This document shows positions 15,176 to 18,657 of a DNA stretch of 18,657 nucleotides, piece after piece; the first letter of the stretch is position 1, and each line of letters opens with the position of its first letter. Under the pieces are notes generated by a model. The model did no database searches and had not been told where the DNA came from. It worked only from the letters and a program-made list of their open reading frames with translations. The position numbers and the translations under genes are program-made. The DNA lies in NCBI GenBank assembly GCA_003501385.1, contig DNPN01000093.1, forward strand, positions 1 through 18,657. Direction: 5' to 3'. The DNA is from Rhizobium sp. Lineage in GTDB: Bacteria; Pseudomonadota; Alphaproteobacteria; Rhizobiales; Rhizobiaceae.

Positions 15176-15549
15176 AAATCATGCGGGCAACATGGCTTGC
15201 AGTGCCGGTGCTGAGCACAGTGGAGCAGCTCTTTGTCAAGCTGGGTGCTGAAAGTGCTGTGGGAACCAATGGCGGGGGATTTGTGGAAGCCATCCTGTCA
15301 TCACCATGGTTCATGGCGGCAATCGCAATCGAAATCGGCTGTTTTTTCATCTGGATGACGGTTCTGTCGGAACTCGATCTCAGCAAAGCCTTTCCGCTGT
15401 CGGCGCTCAGCTATATTTTGATTATGGCCGTGGCATTTCTGGTGTTTGGGGAGCCAGTCCAGCCATTGAACATGATTGCAACCCTGCTGATTCTGGCAGG
15501 TCTGTGGTGCATTGCCACCGCATCGCGAAATAAGAAGCAGCCATCCTGA
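15172..15549 (+). CDS. SMR/EamA-type four-helix half transporter, second of two
   Basis: A 125-residue membrane protein with four predicted helices (about 5-23, 46-68, 75-95 and 98-118) and an acidic residue in helix 1 (E18 in LSTVEQLFVK). The central segment LSELDLSKAFPLSALSYIL followed by FLVFGEPVQPLN is the SMR/EamA half-protein pattern, close in style to ArnE/ArnF subunits. It probably forms a hetero-dimer with the 117-residue half transporter at 11998-12351, each inserted in opposite orientation as in MdtI/J. It begins inside the acyltransferase stop (ATGA) and is the last gene of the cluster, ending 13 nt from the convergent outer-membrane protein gene. Likely flips or exports the cluster product; the substrate is unknown. 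Confidence 0.82.
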   Translation: MKIMRATWLAVPVLSTVEQLFVKLGAESAVGTNGGGFVEAILSSPWFMAAIAIEIGCFFIWMTVLSELDLSKAFPLSALSYILIMAVAFLVFGEPVQPLNMIATLLILAGLWCIATASRNKKQPS

Positions 15550-15562
15550 TTGGGTTTTGCCC

Positions 15563-16423
15563 CTAAAATGAAACTGTGAACTCTTTGCTCAGGGAAATGC
15601 CGACAATATTCTGGTTCGGCGTACCAATTTTGGCCGTCACGGGACTGGATGCGGCATCGCCCACCAACCGATCAAAGCGATCATACAGGGTCACGGACCA
15701 ATCCGGCGTTAAGGCATAGGAGGCCGAGAGCATGGCACCCACCGATTTCAGACCCGCCCCGGCATCATAGGCCGATAATGTTCCATTGGCCGCCGACTCC
15801 GCGGGAGAAATGCTGAAATATTCGTGCATATAGGCCGCGCTGCCAAACGAAACCCGTGGCCCCACAGACAAAATCCAGCGATCACCCACCGGCTGGAACC
15901 AATCGCTGCTCACATCCACAACAAGACCACTGCCATTGCTCAAAGCCTCACGGATTTCTGAGCGGAAGCGCAACTGGTTTGGAATGGCCCAATATTGCAA
16001 AAACACACCCGCATCGAGGCTGGTTTGAATCCGGTGAACACCGTTTAACCCGTTCGATTCCGAAGACGAGCGGTTGTCACGCATATTCACGACCGGACCC
16101 ATCTGAAAACCATGGAAATCGAAAAGCCCGTAATCGAGACTGTCATCGGGGGCAGAATTTTCCGGCGCTTCTCCATAGCGGCGAACATCAAAGGATGGCA
16201 TGCCCGAAATGCCGTTATGCCTGCTCCCCGGATGATTTGGCCCATATTCCATTGAGGCCCCAAGCGTCACAATCCAGCGATCCGGCTCGGTGACAGGCGC
16301 AGATTGACCTTGGACATCTGCCGCATAGGCACAAGAGCTGCCCATAGCCATGACCAGCACACTTCCCATAACAGGCAAGGACATTAAATTTCGGATGCGG
16401 GCCAAGATGATGTCACACGTCAA
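15563..16423 (-). CDS. MipA/OmpV-family outer-membrane beta-barrel protein
   Basis: Outer-membrane protein of up to 286 residues. An N-terminal signal peptide ends in SSCAYA before ADVQ. The mature part starts with WIVTLGASMEYGPNHPGSR, typical of MipA/OmpV proteins, and continues with alternating amphipathic strands (for example LDYGLFDFHGFQMGPVVNMR, RWILSVGPRVSFGSAAYMH, DWSVTLYDRFDRLVGDAA), ending in SLSKEFTVSF with the C-terminal Phe needed for barrel assembly. MipA was described as an MltA-interacting scaffolding protein; the family also includes osmolarity- or stress-linked porin-like proteins. The start is uncertain: TTG 16423, TTG 16405 (n-region MARIRN) or ATG 16384, none with a clear ribosome site. 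It is convergent with the eight-gene cluster, 13 nt apart, with no obvious terminator between, so it is probably a separate unit. Confidence 0.82.
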   Translation of the reverse strand: MTCDIILARIRNLMSLPVMGSVLVMAMGSSCAYAADVQGQSAPVTEPDRWIVTLGASMEYGPNHPGSRHNGISGMPSFDVRRYGEAPENSAPDDSLDYGLFDFHGFQMGPVVNMRDNRSSSESNGLNGVHRIQTSLDAGVFLQYWAIPNQLRFRSEIREALSNGSGLVVDVSSDWFQPVGDRWILSVGPRVSFGSAAYMHEYFSISPAESAANGTLSAYDAGAGLKSVGAMLSASYALTPDWSVTLYDRFDRLVGDAASSPVTAKIGTPNQNIVGISLSKEFTVSF

Positions 16424-16463
16424 TAGAATACAGTATTGTTGTTATACCAAGATCGGTGGGCTT

Positions 16464-16469
16464 ATTATA
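16464..16469 (-). promoter_or_regulatory. Candidate -10 box for the outer-membrane protein gene
   Basis: A perfect TATAAT lies on the minus strand at 16469-16464, about 40 nt upstream of the earliest possible start of the outer-membrane protein gene. No good -35 match is present 16-18 nt further upstream, so the call is tentative. Confidence 0.3.
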
Positions 16470-16534
16470 GCACTAAAATGAGAATTGGCGGTGGAGCGGT
16501 GCGTCGCCCTTTCGTCAGCAGCGAAAATCGGTCA

Positions 16535-16640
16535 TCTAGAGTCTGTCAGGTTCAGATTGAACCAGACAGACTCTAAACTCTCTTGTTTTCGTTTGTCTTT
16601 TCGGGAAAGCCGGGTTCCACTTTTCCCTGACAAACTCTAG
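16535..16640. repeat. RIME-like intergenic double-palindrome element
   Basis: A 106-bp segment starting TCTAGA and ending CTCTAG that contains two large imperfect palindromes. The first (16537-16575, 39 bp) pairs TAGAGTCTGTC with GACAGACTCTA and nests GGTTCA-GAT-TGAACC with a single A-A mismatch. The second (16591-16635) pairs GTTTGTC with GACAAAC and GGGAAA with TTTCCC. Length, CTAG-flanked ends, the GATTGAACC core and the double-hairpin layout match what is known of rhizobial intergenic mosaic elements (RIME, about 108 bp). Such elements carry no gene and are dispersed between genes in Rhizobiaceae. Identity to a specific RIME subtype is from memory, not a search. Confidence 0.7.
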
Positions 16641-16831
16641 CCGCAAAGCAAGATCGCCAAACCCAGCCTGGATGCCAACACGCTTGCAACAAGCGACGGG
16701 TCCGAAATCGGCGCAAGATCAATGAAACAGGCCCGCACGGCTGTCGCTCTGGTCACGGCATGGGCAACGGCCAATGCAACCGTGGTTTTGCCAATGCCAC
16801 CGGGTCCGGCAATTGGAGGGCTTGCCTCAGG
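16637..16831 (-). pseudogene. Remnant of a Walker-A ATPase regulator (NB-ARC-like/winged-helix ATPase)
   Basis: On the minus strand about 60 codons are open between a TAA at 16840-16838 and a TAG at 16639-16637. The peptide includes PPIAGPGGIGKTTVALAVAH, a perfect Walker A P-loop, followed by VRACFIDLAPISDPSLVASV and LASRLGLAI. This matches the start of the ATPase domain of large rhizobial regulators with an N-terminal DNA-binding domain and a predicted ATPase. Both the N-terminal domain and everything past the first about 50 ATPase residues are missing. The stop codon lies in the last bases of the adjacent RIME-like element, so the gene was cut or replaced at that boundary. Non-functional. 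Confidence 0.7.
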
Positions 16832-16848
16832 CGGTGATTATCACCGCC
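16830..16848. other. Perfect 19-bp palindrome
   Basis: GGCGGTGAT-T-ATCACCGCC is a perfect 9-bp inverted repeat around a single central base. It borders the ATPase remnant in a non-coding stretch. It is compact and GC-capped, more like a protein-binding operator than a terminator (no T-tract). No intact gene is placed close enough to name a target. Confidence 0.4.
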
Positions 16849-16910
16849 GAAAATGACATCCTTTGTGACGAAGGCGAGCATTAAGAAAAAAACTGATTCA
16901 GTCGAGTGTG

Positions 16911-17042
16911 ATGGTAGCGGCCACCCGATATATCGGCACGATCCACGATTTCATTGTTCTCGAAGCCCTTTCCAAAACTCCTGCCGCAAAAGCTGCCATG
17001 GCACAAGCGAATGCCGCACTCAAATACACACGACACGACTAA
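16911..17042 (+). pseudogene. Possible C-terminal remnant of a regulator (43 codons)
   Basis: An ATG-to-TAA frame of 43 codons reads as good protein sequence: MVAATRYIGTIHDFIVLEAL, then SKTPAAKAAMAQANAALKYT and RHD. The H-x2-I-x2-AL...AA-x2-AM pattern resembles the last helices of the FCD ligand domain of GntR-family regulators. The frame is closed upstream by a TGA at 16866-16868 and has no ribosome site, so it is more likely a decayed gene tail than a small gene. Weak evidence; family assignment is a guess. Confidence 0.25.
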
Positions 17043-17175
17043 CGGCCTCATCGACAGGACAGAGCCATCGGAAGAGCAGCCTTTGGCAAAGCCTGGCATT
17101 GTCGAAAGGCTACGTCCGCCATCCTGAACCAATAATGAAAATGCAATAAATAGCTATTTTCGGATTTTTATATTG

Positions 17176-17200
17176 TATAATTATCAAAATATGATAATTA
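17176..17200 (+). promoter_or_regulatory. -10 box overlapped by a 9-bp inverted repeat, upstream of the ring-cleavage gene
   Basis: TATAAT at 17176-17181 is the best -10 candidate before the dioxygenase gene. It is overlapped by the inverted repeat TAATTATCA (17178-17186) / TGATAATTA (17192-17200) with a 5-nt spacer. A palindrome across the -10 and start-point region is the classic position for a repressor operator (MarR, GntR, TetR or IclR type). No regulator gene is present on this side of the window. The -35 region is weak. Confidence 0.5.
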
Positions 17201-17226
17201 ACTTCCTATCAAACGAGGAGGATGAT

Positions 17227-18066
17227 ATGACGTTAACAGCGGTTCGCGCAGGCGCTTACCTGCATCACGTAGCATTCGAAAGTTGCAATCCTGAGCGGCT
17301 GGCACAATTTTATGCCTCCGCCATGGATATGGACGTCGAAAAAGTTGGCGATACGTGGCATTGCGAAGGACCGAAGCGCCGCTTTATCGCTGTTGCGGGC
17401 ACGGACAAGAAACTGGCCTATTCCGGCCTTGCTTGCCGCAATGCGCAGGGTCTTGCATTGTTGCGGGAGCGGGTTGAGGCTGAGGGTATTGAAGCGCTGC
17501 CGAGCCCATCGCCCTATTTTGAAGATGGCGCATTTGCGGTACATGATCCGGATGGTCGTCTGGTGTGCTTCGGTATTGCAAAGCCCGACAAGCCGGGTCG
17601 CAAGGGCATACAAGGCCCGACACAGCACCTGACCTATGCCTCTGAGGATGTGGCAGCTTTTGTTGACTTCTATGTCGGCAAGCTGGGCTTTCAACTGACA
17701 GACCGTGTCCTGCATGAGGATGGCCGTCTGGCAACGGCATTCACCACATCCAACCACGAGCACCACACAATTGCCTGCTTCTACACGCCGGGTCGCGTTG
17801 GCGTTGATCATCACTCCTACGAGGCTGGCGAGTGGATCTACATTCGCGATTGGTGCGACCATCTGGCATCGCACGACATTCAGCTCACCTGGGGTCCAGG
17901 TCGTCACGGTCCCGGCAACAACCTGTTTATCTTCATTACCGATCCGGACGGCAACTGGATTGAAATTTCGGCGGAACTGGAGGTTATCTATGATCGAGAC
18001 ACCCAGAACTGGCCGCAACATCCCCGCACCCTCAACAAATGGGGCGAGGCTATTCTTCGCTCCTGA
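17227..18066 (+). CDS. Extradiol ring-cleavage dioxygenase (catechol 2,3-dioxygenase-like, VOC superfamily)
   Basis: A 279-residue two-domain vicinal-oxygen-chelate protein, the normal size for type I extradiol dioxygenases that open catechol-like rings next to the hydroxyls. Domain 1 (about 8-120) starts YLHHVAFESCNPERLAQFYA; domain 2 (about 130-255) starts GPTQHLTYASEDVAAFVDFY. The expected Fe(II) ligands are His134, His195 or His196 (VGVDHHSYE) and Glu246 (DGNWIEISAE), all in domain 2, with the conserved ITDPDGNWIE motif. The ATG at 17227 has GAGGAGG at 17215-17221 upstream and is preferred over an upstream ATG at 17173 that lies on the promoter. It is 67 nt before an aromatic hydroxylase gene, so the two probably form a phenolic meta-cleavage operon. 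The exact ring substrate is unknown. Confidence 0.9.
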   Translation: MTLTAVRAGAYLHHVAFESCNPERLAQFYASAMDMDVEKVGDTWHCEGPKRRFIAVAGTDKKLAYSGLACRNAQGLALLRERVEAEGIEALPSPSPYFEDGAFAVHDPDGRLVCFGIAKPDKPGRKGIQGPTQHLTYASEDVAAFVDFYVGKLGFQLTDRVLHEDGRLATAFTTSNHEHHTIACFYTPGRVGVDHHSYEAGEWIYIRDWCDHLASHDIQLTWGPGRHGPGNNLFIFITDPDGNWIEISAELEVIYDRDTQNWPQHPRTLNKWGEAILRS

Positions 18067-18120
18067 ATGCCCCAAGCGTGGGAGGAGCGCATCGCGCACG
18101 GGCGGTTGAACATACAAAAT

Positions 18121-18130
18121 GGAGGAGGGG
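18121..18130 (+). promoter_or_regulatory. Strong Shine-Dalgarno deciding the monooxygenase start
   Basis: GGAGGAGGGG lies 3 nt before the ATG at 18134 and fixes that start. Part of the run (GGAGG at 18121-18125) is at the best spacing, 8 nt. Confidence 0.6.
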
Positions 18131-18133
18131 CCG

Positions 18134-18657
18134 ATGAAAATCGCCGAACGGGATATCGACGCCGAGGTGGTGATTGTTGGGGCGGGTCCGACCGGGCTCA
18201 CCCTTGCCAATCTTCTGGGGGGCATGGGGGTTTCGGTTGCGTTGATTGAACGGAACCTGACGACGGTTCAAGAGCCGCGGGCGGTTTCGATTGATGATGA
18301 ATCGATGCGCACCATGCAAGCCATCGGCCTGGATGGTGCCATCGAGGCAATTGTGGCACGCGGCTATGGCTCTCGCTACCTCTCACCGGGCGGGGACTTA
18401 TTTTTAACTGTGGAGCCTACATCGTGCGATTATGGTTTCGACAAACGCAATGCGTTTCAGCAGCCAAACCTCGAAGCTTTGTTGCGAGAGGGACTGTCCC
18501 AATTTCCCAACGTGGTTCAGCTGTTCGGCTGGGACATGCAGGCTTTTTCTCAGGATCAGACCTCCGCATCCGTTGACATTGTCCATGAGACGCAGGGCAC
18601 ACGCACTGTGCACGCCCGCTATATGGTCGCCTGCGATGGCGGGCGCTCGCCGACAAG
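18134..18657 (+). CDS. FAD-dependent aromatic monooxygenase (MhpA / p-hydroxybenzoate-hydroxylase family), C-terminus cut by window edge
   Basis: The first 174 residues of a flavoprotein hydroxylase (family members usually 500-600). The N-terminal Rossmann FAD motif is EVVIVGAGPTGLTLANLL (about residues 11-28), ending its second strand in an acidic residue VALIER. It is followed by PRAVSIDDESMRTMQAIGL, the segment typical of 3-(3-hydroxyphenyl)propionate hydroxylase-like enzymes, and by the start of the DG motif (YMVACDGGRSPT) that contacts FAD and NAD(P)H. Such enzymes ortho-hydroxylate phenols to catechols, giving the substrate for an extradiol dioxygenase such as the one encoded 67 nt upstream. 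The mhpA name is not assigned because substrate specificity cannot be read from the visible part. Confidence 0.92.
   Translation, partial: MKIAERDIDAEVVIVGAGPTGLTLANLLGGMGVSVALIERNLTTVQEPRAVSIDDESMRTMQAIGLDGAIEAIVARGYGSRYLSPGGDLFLTVEPTSCDYGFDKRNAFQQPNLEALLREGLSQFPNVVQLFGWDMQAFSQDQTSASVDIVHETQGTRTVHARYMVACDGGRSPT

Noticed and set aside
16535..16640. Terminator or insertion-sequence end reading of the double palindrome
   Set aside because: There is no transposase or target duplication, and no T-tract after the stems; layout fits a RIME-type mosaic element better.
16853..17149. 98-codon plus-strand frame in the gene-poor stretch
   Set aside because: Composition is Ser/Lys/His-rich and not protein-like; the overlapping 43-codon frame at 16911 reads better, though only as a possible remnant.
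17233..18225. Minus-strand 330-codon open frame opposite the dioxygenase
   Set aside because: The plus strand encodes an intact VOC dioxygenase with Fe ligands and a ribosome site; the antisense frame has no recognisable family and runs into the monooxygenase region.

Overview
The window looks like chromosome or large-replicon DNA from an alphaproteobacterium of the Rhizobiales, most likely a Rhizobiaceae member. This rests on protein style, moderate-to-high GC, ATGA-coupled operons, and a 106-bp intergenic double palindrome with the layout of rhizobial RIME elements. It holds 16 intact or edge-truncated protein genes, two decayed gene fragments and several palindromic regulatory candidates. 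No tRNA, rRNA, CRISPR array or transposase gene was seen.

Left part (1-6617). On the minus strand an operon-like set runs hydrolase-fold protein, RND periplasmic adaptor, RND inner-membrane pump; the pump is cut by the left edge after about 1035 residues. A LysR-type regulator is divergent from this set, across an intergenic region carrying repeated GAAATTC half-sites. This is a standard layout for a regulated efflux pump. The unusual part is the hydrolase-fold protein, which has lost both the nucleophile serine and the catalytic histidine.

Centre (6745-15549). An OmpR-type response regulator (TTG start) and its histidine kinase (GTG start) are followed by a tightly packed eight-gene plus-strand cluster: HAD phosphatase, class III aminotransferase, arginase-fold ureohydrolase, SMR/EamA-type half transporter, fatty-acid-desaturase-like membrane di-iron enzyme, alpha/beta hydrolase with a Cys nucleophile (GxCxG), FemAB/GNAT-like acyltransferase, and a second SMR/EamA-type half transporter. 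Most junctions are 4-nt overlaps or gaps under 15 nt. I do not recognise it as a characterised pathway. The combination suggests assembly and membrane translocation of an acylated, nitrogen-rich (polyamine- or guanidine-derived) small molecule or lipid, possibly under control of the adjacent two-component system. This is the best candidate in the window for an undescribed system.

Right part (15563-18657). A convergent MipA/OmpV-like outer-membrane protein gene is followed by about 800 bp without an intact gene. That stretch holds the RIME-like element, a 60-residue remnant of a Walker-A ATPase regulator, a 19-bp perfect palindrome and a possible second gene remnant. A promoter overlapped by a 9-bp inverted repeat then leads into an extradiol ring-cleavage dioxygenase and an edge-truncated FAD aromatic hydroxylase, the likely start of an aromatic meta-cleavage operon.
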